From NCBI RefSeq assembly GCF_020687245.1, contig NZ_JAJEQG010000014.1:1-59366 (forward strand): a stretch of 59,366 nt of DNA, read 5' to 3'. The notes under the pieces were generated by a model. The model saw only the letters and a list, made by a program, of their open reading frames with translations, did not search any database and had not been told where the DNA came from. The position numbers were made by a program, and so were the translations under genes. Of the stretch, positions 31,381-39,407 are shown in pieces; within the stretch, counting starts at the first letter, position 1, and the number at the start of each line of letters is the position of its first letter. Source of the DNA: Faecalibacterium longum CLA-AA-H243. GTDB lineage: Bacteria > Bacillota > Clostridia > Oscillospirales > Ruminococcaceae.

Positions 31381-31396
31381 TCAGGAGGTGTCTGTT

Positions 31397-32719
31397 ATGC
31401 GGCAATCTGATTCGGTGAGCGAAGAACTTGACACGGAGAACGTTCAGTGTGCGCTTGATTTTGAGAACACAATGAATGAGCTGGAGACACAGTTATACTA
31501 TCGCCATCTGCCGCCGAAGGAAGTTGCTCTGCGGGTCATGGAAGCGGCCTGTAAATTCTATGATGCCGACTGGTGCGGTCTAATTCAGGTTGATCTGGAT
31601 TTGGGGCTGTGGAAGCCGCTCTGGTGGCACAATGAATGCCAAGAAGATAAAACCACTATCCTTACAAATGAGTTTGAATCGTCTGAATTTCTCGACCGCT
31701 GGGTAAAGGCAGTGCGCAGAGGAACCCCGATGGTCGTTTCTGATGCAGAAGATGTCAAGGACACCTACCCGGACGAATACCGGTTGTATGAGCGCTTAGG
31801 TATTAAGTCCGTCCTTGCGATTCCACTGGAACCACGGCAAATCGCCCTGATTGCCGTGCGCAACCCTCAGCGGTACACCCATCAGACCAGTATGCTTAAA
31901 CTTCTGGCCTATGTGTTACTGGCGGCATACAACGATAAGCGAATGGCTGACAGTCTGAGCATGGCATTCTCGCCAGAAAATATCAAGAGCAGCCATGATG
32001 TCTTCATCAGCTTGTTCGGAGAATTGAAAATCCACACTTCCCACGGTGTCCTGCCGGAGTCTGACCTGAAATCTCCTAAAATCAGCCGTCTGCTGACCTT
32101 TATGCTGCTTTCCAATAAGAAAGCCCTTTCATCGTTGGAAATCGTACAGGAAATCTGGCCAGAAGAACTGGAGGATAAGGACGAACCCGGAAAAAAGGTC
32201 AAACAGCTCGTTTACCGGCTGCGGCAAGCATTCAGCATTATCTCGGATGAGCAGCTGATTCTCTCCACGCCGTCTGGCTACCAATTCAACCCCGACCTCC
32301 ATATCACGACCGATTTTCAGCGGTTCGATGAGTTGTGCATTGCAGCCGCAAAAGCCACTTCTGCTATAAATAAGGTGAGATTGCTCGAAAAAGCGGCATC
32401 ATTGTATCAGGGCAAACTTCTTTCTGCTGCCAATGGCGAACATTGGCTGGTTCACTACGCAAACCGATACCACCTCGCATTTATGAGTACAGTTAATGAA
32501 CTGCTGAAGCAATTGATGGACTTCCACGCATACGATCTGCTTCATCGGGATGCTGCACTGGCCCTGACCATCGCGCCGGAAAACACAAAAGCCTACTATT
32601 GGCTTATTCGCTCGTACCAGAAGCAGCACATGGACGAGATGGCAGCGGGCGAGCTTGCGGCTGCGAAGCAAAAGCTGCCCGAAGATGAATACCAGAAACT
32701 ACTCAACTCACTCGAATGA
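31397..32719 (+). CDS. GAF domain + SARP-like (winged helix + BTAD) transcriptional regulator
   Basis: 440 residues from ATG 31397, AGGAGGTG seven bases upstream. Residues 25-185 look like a GAF sensor (MEAACKFYDADWCGLIQVD, IKSVLAIPLEPRQIALIAVRN). Residues 205-300 are a winged-helix DNA-binding domain (FGELKIHTSHG, SPKISRLLTFMLL, VQEIWPEE, VKQLVYRLRQAF). The C-terminal 130 residues are BTAD/TPR helices. SARP proteins activate promoters through direct repeats spaced by 11 bp; such repeats lie directly downstream (32741-32858). The riboswitch leader suggests control by a cyclic dinucleotide. Confidence 0.8.
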   Translation: MRQSDSVSEELDTENVQCALDFENTMNELETQLYYRHLPPKEVALRVMEAACKFYDADWCGLIQVDLDLGLWKPLWWHNECQEDKTTILTNEFESSEFLDRWVKAVRRGTPMVVSDAEDVKDTYPDEYRLYERLGIKSVLAIPLEPRQIALIAVRNPQRYTHQTSMLKLLAYVLLAAYNDKRMADSLSMAFSPENIKSSHDVFISLFGELKIHTSHGVLPESDLKSPKISRLLTFMLLSNKKALSSLEIVQEIWPEELEDKDEPGKKVKQLVYRLRQAFSIISDEQLILSTPSGYQFNPDLHITTDFQRFDELCIAAAKATSAINKVRLLEKAASLYQGKLLSAANGEHWLVHYANRYHLAFMSTVNELLKQLMDFHAYDLLHRDAALALTIAPENTKAYYWLIRSYQKQHMDEMAAGELAAAKQKLPEDEYQKLLNSLE

Positions 32720-32740
32720 TAAAATAACGTAGTTGCGTCA

Positions 32741-32858
32741 TGCGACTTTCGTGTGACCTTCATACAACTTCTGTGTGACCTTATTTTTTCTAAAATCGTT
32801 CCATGTGACTTTCATAAGACCGTCATGTGACTTCTATAAGACCCTCGTGTGCTATGAT
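32741..32858 (+). promoter_or_regulatory. 11-bp-phased direct repeats ending in a promoter (probable SARP operator)
   Basis: Two blocks of 11-bp units. Block 1: TGCGACTTTCG, TGTGACCTTCA, TACAACTTCTG, TGTGACCTTAT (32741-32784). Block 2: TGTGACTTTCA, TAAGACCGTCA, TGTGACTTCTA, TAAGACCCTCG, TGTGCTATGAT (32804-32858). The last unit contains an extended -10 (TGC-TATGAT, 32850-32858). The promoter would drive the sigma factor gene at 33248. Confidence 0.65.
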
Positions 32859-32909
32859 AACAAGGCAAGTCAAAGCCTTGTTGTCTGGCCGCGAGGGTTT
32901 TATTTTTTT
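32841..32909 (+). terminator. Terminator of the SARP-like gene, overlapping the next promoter
   Basis: ACCCTCG (32841-32847) pairs with CGAGGGT (32892-32898). An inner 8-bp stem AACAAGGC/GCCTTGTT lies between them, and a T-rich run follows. The 5' arm lies upstream of the likely start site of the 32853 promoter, so only read-through RNA could form it. Confidence 0.55.
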
Positions 32910-33198
32910 GTCCTTTTTTTAGCCGGATAAACCGCTTTTGACCTGTAACGAAGAAAAATATATCGAAAGCCTGAGATGCATTAAAGGCTGAGGATACTCA
33001 TATTGCTTTCCATCCGCGGATGGAAAACAGTGTTTGTACCCTTTTCTTTAATGCGTCTCTTTTTTGCGCCCAAAGAAAAGCCAGTGCCCTGTCCAACAGT
33101 GAAGTGTCCTCATCCTCCGCATCCAGTGGAAAGGACATTTCATGTTTCTTTTTGCCCTCTTTTCGTGGCTGGAACTGGCCGCAAAGTATCCCTAGAAT
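32910..33198. other. Long untranslated leader before the sigma factor gene
   Basis: No supported gene. It contains a perfect 20-bp palindrome TTTCCATCCGCGGATGGAAA at 33007-33026. Open frames run through it but lack a ribosome binding site. Confidence 0.5.
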
Positions 33199-33241
33199 CT
33201 CCAAATTTTCAACTTTTTACGCTTTATCGAAAATTTGGAGG
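33199..33241 (+). promoter_or_regulatory. Hairpin that buries the sigma factor ribosome binding site
   Basis: CTCCAAATTTTC (33199-33210) pairs perfectly over 12 bp with GAAAATTTGGAG (33229-33240). The GGAGG Shine-Dalgarno at 33237-33241 lies in the 3' arm, seven bases before ATG 33248. Translation should be low unless the hairpin is opened. Confidence 0.7.
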
Positions 33242-33247
33242 TTTAAC

Positions 33248-33730
33248 ATGGGATTTAACAATGGTTTTGAGCATGTACGTCTGGAAAACAAGTGGAAGAA
33301 ACTGCGTATCCAGTACCGGGAAGCAGGAATGTCAGAGGAAGCAATTCAAGAGATGTACAACTTTGATGTTCAAGTTGTCAACTCCGAACAGCGGTACTAT
33401 CGACATTCAAAAGACCTCGCCTTTAATGATGCAGACACGGAGGACACCCATAGTAACGACCGCTATGAAGAAGCTATTTTGATGGCCGACACATACAGGG
33501 AGACCAAAAGTCGTTTTACATGGATTGGCGAAATTGAAGATGAACGCTTGCTCTCTGCCCTTGAGAAATTGAAAGAGGAGGATTTGAAAATTCTGACCTT
33601 ATATGCCTATGACGGCTACACTGTTACTGAAATTTCTAAAGTTTTACGCTGCTCTCAGCCTACAATTAGCATCAAAATCAAACGAATCACTAAATTTTTG
33701 AAAAACTTTGAATTTGATGCTATGGATTGA
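33248..33730 (+). CDS. Sigma-70 family RNA polymerase sigma factor
   Basis: 160 residues from ATG 33248 (MGFNNGFEHVRLENKWKKL). The clear part is region 4: ALEKLKEEDLKILTLYAYDG then YTVTEISKVLRCSQPTISIKIKRITKFL, a helix-turn-helix. The N-terminal part is short and lacks a clear region 2. Such small sigma-like proteins are common in ICEs of Clostridia and are thought to switch on transfer genes. The longer frame from 33020 is rejected because the ribosome site is at 33237. Confidence 0.75.
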   Translation: MGFNNGFEHVRLENKWKKLRIQYREAGMSEEAIQEMYNFDVQVVNSEQRYYRHSKDLAFNDADTEDTHSNDRYEEAILMADTYRETKSRFTWIGEIEDERLLSALEKLKEEDLKILTLYAYDGYTVTEISKVLRCSQPTISIKIKRITKFLKNFEFDAMD

Positions 33731-34176
33731 GCTTTCTCGTGAGCTAGTAAGTGAGGGGACAATTTCCCAGACGGCTCTCGCCGCTGGTGATATACCCACA
33801 CTCACGGACCTTGAAAGCTGAATAGTTCAGTCGTCTGGTACTCAGAACAATGATACTTCCGTAATTCGCGGCCCGGTCAGAAAGTAGACGGGGTGGTTGA
33901 GATGCCAATGGAGCGGTACAAGCCCGCCGCCAGATGATTCCCCACTCTCAGGGAGCCGAGGGCGAATATGAGAGAACTTTATTCATATTTTCATCGCACT
34001 GCCAAATCGGCAGAGCAGTGATTTGCAATCCCAACACGATTCCCCAACGAATAACACGTTGGTTTGCAATAAAGCAGGAGCGGTCGGATGCCGTTTTCGG
34101 TCTCCGACAACTCCTGTTACTTTTACTTATCCATATCTATCCGCAAAACAACTACCCGACATAGGAGGACATCTCT
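33731..34176. other. 440-base non-coding region, possibly structured RNA
   Basis: No supported gene. It has many short complementary stretches and purine-rich blocks (for example near 33770-33800 and 33940-33975) and ends at the ATAGGAGGAC of the next gene. It could be a long leader or an RNA gene of the element. I could not match it to a named RNA family. Confidence 0.4.
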
Positions 34177-34404
34177 ATGGTTGAATTGAATCCTACCGTG
34201 CGGGAGCAGGAGATTTACGAGGAAATGGAGCTGACCCCGGAAATGGTCAAATCCATCCGAACCCTCTGCGCGACCTGCCTCCGGCACTTCGTGGAAGCTA
34301 AGGCTTTCAAAATTACGCTCGTGCCCAGCCCTGACAAGAGCATGGACACCTGCACGGTCTGCCAGACCAACCGTGGGCATGACTATGTTGTTATGCACCG
34401 GTAA
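34177..34404 (+). CDS. Small protein with cysteine pairs, unknown
   Basis: 75 residues, ATAGGAGGAC before ATG 34177. CATC (about 31-34) and CTVC (about 59-62) could hold a zinc ion. An acidic helical N-terminus (REQEIYEEMELTPEMVKSI) precedes them. No family is recognised. It sits in the element housekeeping block between the sigma factor and the PemK-like gene. Confidence 0.6.
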   Translation: MVELNPTVREQEIYEEMELTPEMVKSIRTLCATCLRHFVEAKAFKITLVPSPDKSMDTCTVCQTNRGHDYVVMHR

Positions 34405-34478
34405 GTCCGGCACTGCACTTTGTCACCGGGGAGGTGATAACACACCCCATTAAAATGAATGCCACCATAAATTGAACG

Positions 34479-34511
34479 AAGCCCGCTGCCAAGAAAAAGC
34501 AGCGGGCTTTG
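34479..34511 (+). terminator. Hairpin, terminator-like, before the PemK-like gene
   Basis: A perfect 11-bp stem AAGCCCGCTGC / GCAGCGGGCTT with a 9-base loop. The T-run after it is short. Confidence 0.5.
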
Positions 34512-34538
34512 TACATAACAAAACATGGAGGTAAACAT

Positions 34539-35216
34539 TTGCAGCAAAACTGGAAGTTCCGGCGCGGAGACATTTACTACGTCCAATTCGGAAACACAAG
34601 TACCGGCTCGGAACAGCACGGCGACCGCCCTGCGGTCATCATTCAGAATGATGTGGGCAATACCTACGCACCGACCCTCATTGTTGTCCCTCTGACAAGC
34701 AATACGGAAAAGAAAGTAACTCAGCCGACACACTGCTTATTGGAAAACGAAGGGCTGTCTATGTCCTCTATGGCTCTGGCAGAACAGATCTTCACCATCG
34801 ACAAAAGCCGCATTTTGAAATACTTAGGGCATCTCGCCCCGGAAGATATGCAGCGGCTCGATTATGCCTTGAAGAACAGTCTTGCCTTAAACCCACTGGG
34901 CAGCATTCGGAAGCTCAAGCCCATCATCCGCTCCACGGCAGCGTATGCGCCGCCGGAAGTAGTGGATGGCAAGCCGCCTGTCTATCCCTACACACCCATT
35001 CAATCGTCCTTTGAGGACGCAGGGAGCGTGGAGGAAATGATGCTGTACACCGAGCTGCAATCCGCTGTTCATGCCATGATACAGCGGCTCGAATACAGCT
35101 TTACCTTTAATCCCAGCCTGCTCACCATCCCGAAGCGTAAGCAGCAGGTCAGTGAGATTTTAGCAGAAGCCGAAAAATACATCTGGAGAATCCGGGAGGA
35201 AATGCAATGCGACTGA
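34539..35216 (+). CDS. PemK/MazF-family protein with C-terminal extension
   Basis: 225 residues from TTG 34539, seven bases after GGAGG; the ATG at 34509 lies inside the hairpin and has no ribosome site. The PemK core is FRRGDIYYVQFG, EQHGDRPAVIIQNDVGN, APTLIVVPLTS, SMALAEQIFTIDKSRI. MazF-type enzymes cut RNA. The C-terminal 105 residues are an extra helical domain (EEMMLYTELQSAVHAMIQRLEYSF). No antitoxin gene is adjacent, so it may be an element regulator and not a classical toxin. It overlaps the next gene by 10 bases. Confidence 0.8.
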   Translation: MQQNWKFRRGDIYYVQFGNTSTGSEQHGDRPAVIIQNDVGNTYAPTLIVVPLTSNTEKKVTQPTHCLLENEGLSMSSMALAEQIFTIDKSRILKYLGHLAPEDMQRLDYALKNSLALNPLGSIRKLKPIIRSTAAYAPPEVVDGKPPVYPYTPIQSSFEDAGSVEEMMLYTELQSAVHAMIQRLEYSFTFNPSLLTIPKRKQQVSEILAEAEKYIWRIREEMQCD

Positions 35217-36025
35217 GCAACACCAACAACTTTTCCGCATCTTTCAATGTGGCCACTCCTTATCAGATGGTGGTCATTCACAGCAGCAAGCTAATCTACC
35301 CGCGCGAGCTTTATCAGCGGGGCATCCAGCGTAAGCGCGTTGAGCTGATTGCAAGAGACTTCAATGAATATACGGCGAACGAACCGAAAATCAGCTTCCG
35401 CAATGGCCGGTATTATGTGACGGACGGCCAGCACACCATTGAAGCGCGTATCCTGCGCAACGGTGGCAAAGACCTCCCGATTCTCTGCAAGGTGTATACG
35501 GGTCTGACGATGCAGCAGGAAGCCCTGTTCTTCGCAGAGCAGAACGGTCACGCTGCACCGCTGACGGCGGGCATCAAGCTCCGTGCCAAGGTCGTGGGCG
35601 AGGATGCTCTTTCCATGGCATTCCTCGCAGCCACCAACCGGGTGGGTCTGGACTTCAACTATGACAGCTTGCAGTTGAGCGACTACCGCATCAGCTGCGT
35701 AGGCACTGCACTCAAGCTGTACAACCAGATGGGCGAGAAAATCTACTGCGAGGCTCTGCGGCTGATTGTGGACGCATGGGAGGGCAAACCCGATTCCTTC
35801 CGTGCCGCAGTCCTGAAGGGTGTGATGTACTTCGTGGAAGTGTATCACGGTGAGTTCAACGAGGAACGGCTGATCCGTGCCCTGCGCAGCGTCCATCCCA
35901 TGGAAATCTACCGCACCGGGATGGACAACCCGGCAAAGCTGCCCGGATGGAAGAAATACGTTTTCCCCATCTATGCGGCGTACAACGGCAAATCCCGTAA
36001 GGATGCGCTGCCGATGAAGTTCTGA
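35207..36025 (+). CDS. ParB/sulfiredoxin-fold-like protein (DUF6551-like)
   Basis: 272 residues. The N-terminus has the ParB-N type motif YYVTDGQHTIEARIL (about 64-78), followed by VYTGLTMQQEALFFAEQN. The C-terminal 130 residues are helical. Proteins with this motif are common in ICEs and phages; they may be DNA-binding or nucleotide-using. The start overlaps the PemK-like gene, so expression is probably coupled. Confidence 0.65.
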   Translation: MRLSNTNNFSASFNVATPYQMVVIHSSKLIYPRELYQRGIQRKRVELIARDFNEYTANEPKISFRNGRYYVTDGQHTIEARILRNGGKDLPILCKVYTGLTMQQEALFFAEQNGHAAPLTAGIKLRAKVVGEDALSMAFLAATNRVGLDFNYDSLQLSDYRISCVGTALKLYNQMGEKIYCEALRLIVDAWEGKPDSFRAAVLKGVMYFVEVYHGEFNEERLIRALRSVHPMEIYRTGMDNPAKLPGWKKYVFPIYAAYNGKSRKDALPMKF

Positions 36026-36050
36026 CATTTACAGGAATCTCTCCTTAAAG

Positions 36051-36085
36051 ACAATGGGCATCCGCACAACGCAGATGCCCATTGT
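36051..36085 (+). terminator. Strong hairpin after the ParB-like gene
   Basis: ACAATGGGCATC pairs with GATGCCCATTGT (12 bp), extended by CGC/GCA bases near the loop. The T-run is poor, so termination is uncertain. Confidence 0.5.
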
Positions 36086-36132
36086 TACATATTAAGACAA
36101 CAGCATTTATTCATAATAGGAGTTACAATCTT

Positions 36133-36318
36133 ATGATCGATAAATTTTCACAGGTCGCAGAGAACCTTCCTGCGGCTGACCGTGATGCCGACCGGCAATA
36201 TCATGTAATCAACGGTTATCCTGTCGTTTTTAGCTTTTCCAAGGAACCCAACCCGGAAGCGTTTGAGCGCATTCGGAACATCCTGCTTGCCACCAGCTAT
36301 ACGAAGAAGGTAGGTTGA
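36133..36318 (+). CDS. 61-residue element protein, unknown
   Basis: Starts MIDKFSQVAENLPAADRD at ATG 36133 after AGGAG. It is a small acidic protein with an extended-beta then helical look (YHVINGYPVVFSFSKEPN, PEAFERIRNILLATSY). It precedes the recombinase by one small gene. A possible accessory of the recombinase, by position only. Confidence 0.5.
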   Translation: MIDKFSQVAENLPAADRDADRQYHVINGYPVVFSFSKEPNPEAFERIRNILLATSYTKKVG

Positions 36319-36322
36319 CATC

Positions 36323-36460
36323 ATGGACGAATGCAGAATCAAACGCTATACTGAGTGCGGTAACGGGCGATATTACAAACCGAGCCATTGCCGGACGTTC
36401 TTTGACAACGAAATAAAGCCTATCCCCACTTTTATGATGAAAGTGAGGAATTTACAATGA
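36323..36460 (+). CDS. 45-residue protein overlapping the recombinase start
   Basis: ATG 36323 opens a frame starting MDECRIKRYTECGNGRYYKP and ending in MMKVRNLQ, with a stop TGA at 36458-36460. The stop overlaps the recombinase ATG (ATGA). The overlap suggests translational coupling. No family is recognised. Confidence 0.5.
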   Translation: MDECRIKRYTECGNGRYYKPSHCRTFFDNEIKPIPTFMMKVRNLQ

Positions 36461-38055
36461 CAAGAAATAACAATCGCGTGTGCTGCTTGTACCGCGTTTC
36501 CACCGATAAGCAGGTGGATTTCAACTCCAACCATGAAGCAGACCTGCCCATGCAGCGAAAGGCTTGCCATAAATTCGCTGAATCGAAGGGCTGGGTCATC
36601 GTCCATGAAGAACAGGAAGAAGGCGTGTCCGGCCACAAAGTCCGGGCCGCCGCCCGCGACAAGCTCCAGATCATCAAGGACTATGCCCGAAAGGGCAAGT
36701 TCGATATCCTGCTGGTATTCATGTTCGACCGTATCGGTCGTATCGCAGATGAAACGCCCTTTGTTGTGGAATGGTTTGTACGGAACGGCATCCGGGTATG
36801 GAGTACCCAAGAGGGTGAGCAGCGTTTCGACAACCACACTGACAAACTGCTGAACTACATCCGATTCTGGCAGGCGGACGGAGAAAGCGAAAAGACTTCC
36901 GTCCGTACCCGCACCAGTCTGCGCCAGCTTGTAGAAGAAGGTCACTTCAAGGGCGGAAATGCGCCTTATGGCTATGACCTTGTACGGAGTGGGCGTATCA
37001 ACAAGCGCAAGCATGAACTGTACGAACTGCACATCAACGAGCAGGAAGCTGCCGTAGTGCGGATTGTCTTTGACAAATATGTGTATGAGGGCTACGGCCC
37101 GCAGCACATTGCTACCTATCTGAACAATTCTGGCTATCGCGCAAGGTCTGGAAAGTGCTGGCACCCATCCAGTATTCGGGGGATGGTACAAAACCTGACC
37201 TACACCGGCGTTCTCCGCTGTGGGGATGCACGGTCAGAATTGATGCCGGATTTGCAGATTGTCCCGCAGGAACAGTTTGAAAACGCACAGCGCATTCGGA
37301 ATGAACGCTCTGTGCGCTCAACTGCGGAAGCCGAAAATCGTCTTCCTTTGAACATCCATGGGAAGTCGCTGCTTGCCGGCAACGCTTACTGCGGACACTG
37401 CGGTGCAAAGCTGGAACTGACCAGCAGCCGTAAATGGCGAAAAATGGCAGATGGATCGTTAGACGATACGCTGCGTATTCGCTATACCTGTTACGGAAAG
37501 CTCCGCAAGCAGACCAACTGCACCGGGCAGACGGGATATACCGTCCACATTCTGGATGAGATCATTGATAAAGCTGTCCGCCAGATTTTCTCCAAGATGA
37601 GGGGTATCCCCAAAGAGCAGATCGTTACAAAACGCTATGAAAAAGAGAATGCGGAACGCAAGAATCATCTGCAAGACCTTCAGACACAGCGGAACAAGGC
37701 AGAAAAAGACCTGTTCGCACTGAAAACCGAGGTTTTAGCTTGCATCAAAGGTGAAAGCGTGTTACCGAGAGAAACCCTTGCCGAAATGATTACAGCGCAG
37801 GAAGAGAAACTCACGGAGCTGGAAAACCTTTGCAAAGCGGCCAGTGAAGAACTGGAGAAAACGGCTGAGCTGATGGATAAAGTGTCGCGGCTGTATGATG
37901 AACTGATTTCTTATGCTGACCTGTACGACAGTGCAAATTTTGAAGCGAAGAAGATGATCGTCAACCAGCTCATCCGCAGGGTAGACGTATATCGCGGATA
38001 CCAGATCAACATCTCGTTCAACTTCGATCTCACTCCTTACATTGAGGGGGAGTGA
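36457..38055 (+). CDS. Large serine recombinase
   Basis: 532 residues. The resolvase domain has the catalytic Ser in LYRVSTDKQ (about 12-20), with FDRIGRIADE near 91. The recombinase domain follows (about 160-265, GGNAPYGYDLVRSG). A zinc ribbon starts with CGHCGAKLE near 310 and ends in paired cysteines, then a long coiled coil (about 400-490). This is the full large-serine-integrase layout and is likely the integrase of the element whose right end is close by. It lies next to a tRNA-Ala gene. Confidence 0.88.
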   Translation: MTRNNNRVCCLYRVSTDKQVDFNSNHEADLPMQRKACHKFAESKGWVIVHEEQEEGVSGHKVRAAARDKLQIIKDYARKGKFDILLVFMFDRIGRIADETPFVVEWFVRNGIRVWSTQEGEQRFDNHTDKLLNYIRFWQADGESEKTSVRTRTSLRQLVEEGHFKGGNAPYGYDLVRSGRINKRKHELYELHINEQEAAVVRIVFDKYVYEGYGPQHIATYLNNSGYRARSGKCWHPSSIRGMVQNLTYTGVLRCGDARSELMPDLQIVPQEQFENAQRIRNERSVRSTAEAENRLPLNIHGKSLLAGNAYCGHCGAKLELTSSRKWRKMADGSLDDTLRIRYTCYGKLRKQTNCTGQTGYTVHILDEIIDKAVRQIFSKMRGIPKEQIVTKRYEKENAERKNHLQDLQTQRNKAEKDLFALKTEVLACIKGESVLPRETLAEMITAQEEKLTELENLCKAASEELEKTAELMDKVSRLYDELISYADLYDSANFEAKKMIVNQLIRRVDVYRGYQINISFNFDLTPYIEGE

Positions 38056-38197
38056 TACGTCCGCCTGCAAAACAGTCGGGCATCGAACAAGCATTTTCAA
38101 AAACAACGAAACAGCAAGAATTGGGGGTTGCCGTCCATACGCCTGCAAAATCAGGCATTTGGCTGATTTTCAGTGTGACCTCCAAGAAAGCAAAAAG

Positions 38198-38234
38198 AAA
38201 AGCACCATACTTCCTACGAAGTACAGTGCTTTTT

Positions 38235-38236
<2 letters not shown>
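38198..38236 (+). terminator. Terminator after the serine recombinase
   Basis: AAAGCAC-CA-TACTT pairs with AAGTA-CA-GTGCTTT around a small internal loop, followed by TTTTT. The T-run abuts the 3' end of the convergent tRNA. A second imperfect hairpin (CTGCAAAATCAG / CTGATTTTCAG) is at 38142-38172. Between 38056 and 38197 there is no supported gene. Confidence 0.65.
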
Positions 38237-38310
<74 letters not shown>

Positions 38311-38408
38311 ATAAAATCCAAGAAGCGAACCTCTTGGATGGAGTTTTTTGTTGGGAATTTGATTGTCGCAGGACTATCTGACTGGGGGTGTGTTTTGATA
38401 CCAACCGG

Positions 38409-38432
38409 GCTCCCAGCTGAGCTAATCCCCCA
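38409..38432 (-). pseudogene. Duplicated 5' fragment of tRNA-Ala
   Basis: 24 bases identical to the 5' end of the intact gene (38289-38312), including one upstream base, in the same orientation. It lies directly downstream of the consensus promoter at 38465-38493. It looks like the mark of an integration or a short tandem duplication. Confidence 0.8.
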
Positions 38433-38464
38433 TAGCTGGCGTGTCATTCCTGACGACGCATATT

Positions 38465-38493
38465 ATTATACCAGCCAAAAGGAGAGTTGTCAA
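38465..38493 (-). promoter_or_regulatory. Consensus promoter for the tRNA-Ala locus
   Basis: Minus strand: TTGACA (38488-38493), 17-bp spacer, TATAAT (38465-38470). The transcript passes the partial tRNA copy first and the intact tRNA second. A hairpin ATCCAAGA/TCTTGGAT (38316-38340) lies between them. Confidence 0.85.
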
Positions 38494-38501
38494 TAACTTT
38501 T

Positions 38502-39353
38502 TTATTTTTTGTGAGCGACACTGCGGCGGGTGCTGCGCTTGTAGTAGAACAGGTACTGCTGTACGATGCCAGCCTGCTGACCATAGGAAGGAAAAGGGTC
38601 GCGGCCGCCGAATTCCTCATCAATGAGTCGCTGTATCCAAACATCAATGGGAGCCATCGCGGTACGGCCATAGCCAAAGAGGCAGACGCAGTTTGCTACC
38701 TTTTTGCCGACGCCGTCCAGCTCGAGGAGGCGGGAAAAGAGAGCGTCGTCGGGCAGCGCTGCCAGAGCACCGAGGTCGAGTGTGCCGCTGGAAGCCTGTG
38801 CGGCAGCGTTCTGGATGTAACGGGTGCGGTAGCCCAGACCACAGCCCATCAGCTGCGCCCCAGAGAGGCCGCAGAGCTGCTGCGGGGTGGGGAAGAGGAA
38901 GACTTCATCGCCTTCGGCACTGAGCGGTTCGCCGCAGCACCGGGCAAGGCGTTCTACGGCGGTGCGGATGGCCGGAATGCTCTTGCGCTGGGAGATAAGA
39001 AAGGTGATGAGCATTTCCCATGGGTCCTGATGCAGGATTCGGATGCCCTGCCCAAATTCGAGCGATTTGTCCAGATAGCTGCTCTGTCCCGCCAAGCTGC
39101 ACCGCAGCGCGGCATAGTTCCGGCCCAAATCAAAGTAGTTGGCCCAGCACTCCCAATCTGAGCCATACCATGCAGCGTCGTATTGCCCAGCGCCCAGCGG
39201 AGTCAGATAAAGGAGTGCGCCGCCGGAAAGAAAACGGTAGCGCCCGTCGGCCAGTTTCTGCGGCCGGAAGCACTGGCCGCTTTCGATGATTTTGTCGAGG
39301 TCAAAGTCGTCCTGGATGGTGACGAGCTGATGGGTAAGGGAAACGGTATGCAT
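38502..39353 (-). CDS. ogg: 8-oxoguanine DNA glycosylase/AP lyase (OGG1 type)
   Basis: 283 residues. The OGG N-terminal domain (about 1-115) is followed by the HhH-GPD glycosylase. The hairpin and catalytic Lys are in LDGVGKKVANCVCLFGYG (about 215-232), and the catalytic Asp in MAPIDVWIQRL (about 238). The FLISQRKSIPAIRTAVERL segment (about 118) is typical. It removes 8-oxoguanine from DNA. AAGGAG lies before ATG 39353. It is a chromosomal gene between the tRNA and the CRISPR array. Confidence 0.88.
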   Translation of the reverse strand: MHTVSLTHQLVTIQDDFDLDKIIESGQCFRPQKLADGRYRFLSGGALLYLTPLGAGQYDAAWYGSDWECWANYFDLGRNYAALRCSLAGQSSYLDKSLEFGQGIRILHQDPWEMLITFLISQRKSIPAIRTAVERLARCCGEPLSAEGDEVFLFPTPQQLCGLSGAQLMGCGLGYRTRYIQNAAAQASSGTLDLGALAALPDDALFSRLLELDGVGKKVANCVCLFGYGRTAMAPIDVWIQRLIDEEFGGRDPFPSYGQQAGIVQQYLFYYKRSTRRSVAHKK

Positions 39354-39407
39354 GGAAAACTCCTTTTTGGAAAAATTGTGGCGATGCCCGATTCGAGGTG
39401 GAAACTG

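Noticed and set aside
33020-33247. N-terminal extension of the sigma factor (76 extra residues)
   Set aside because: The residues are low-complexity and the only ribosome site is GGAGG at 33237, which serves ATG 33248.
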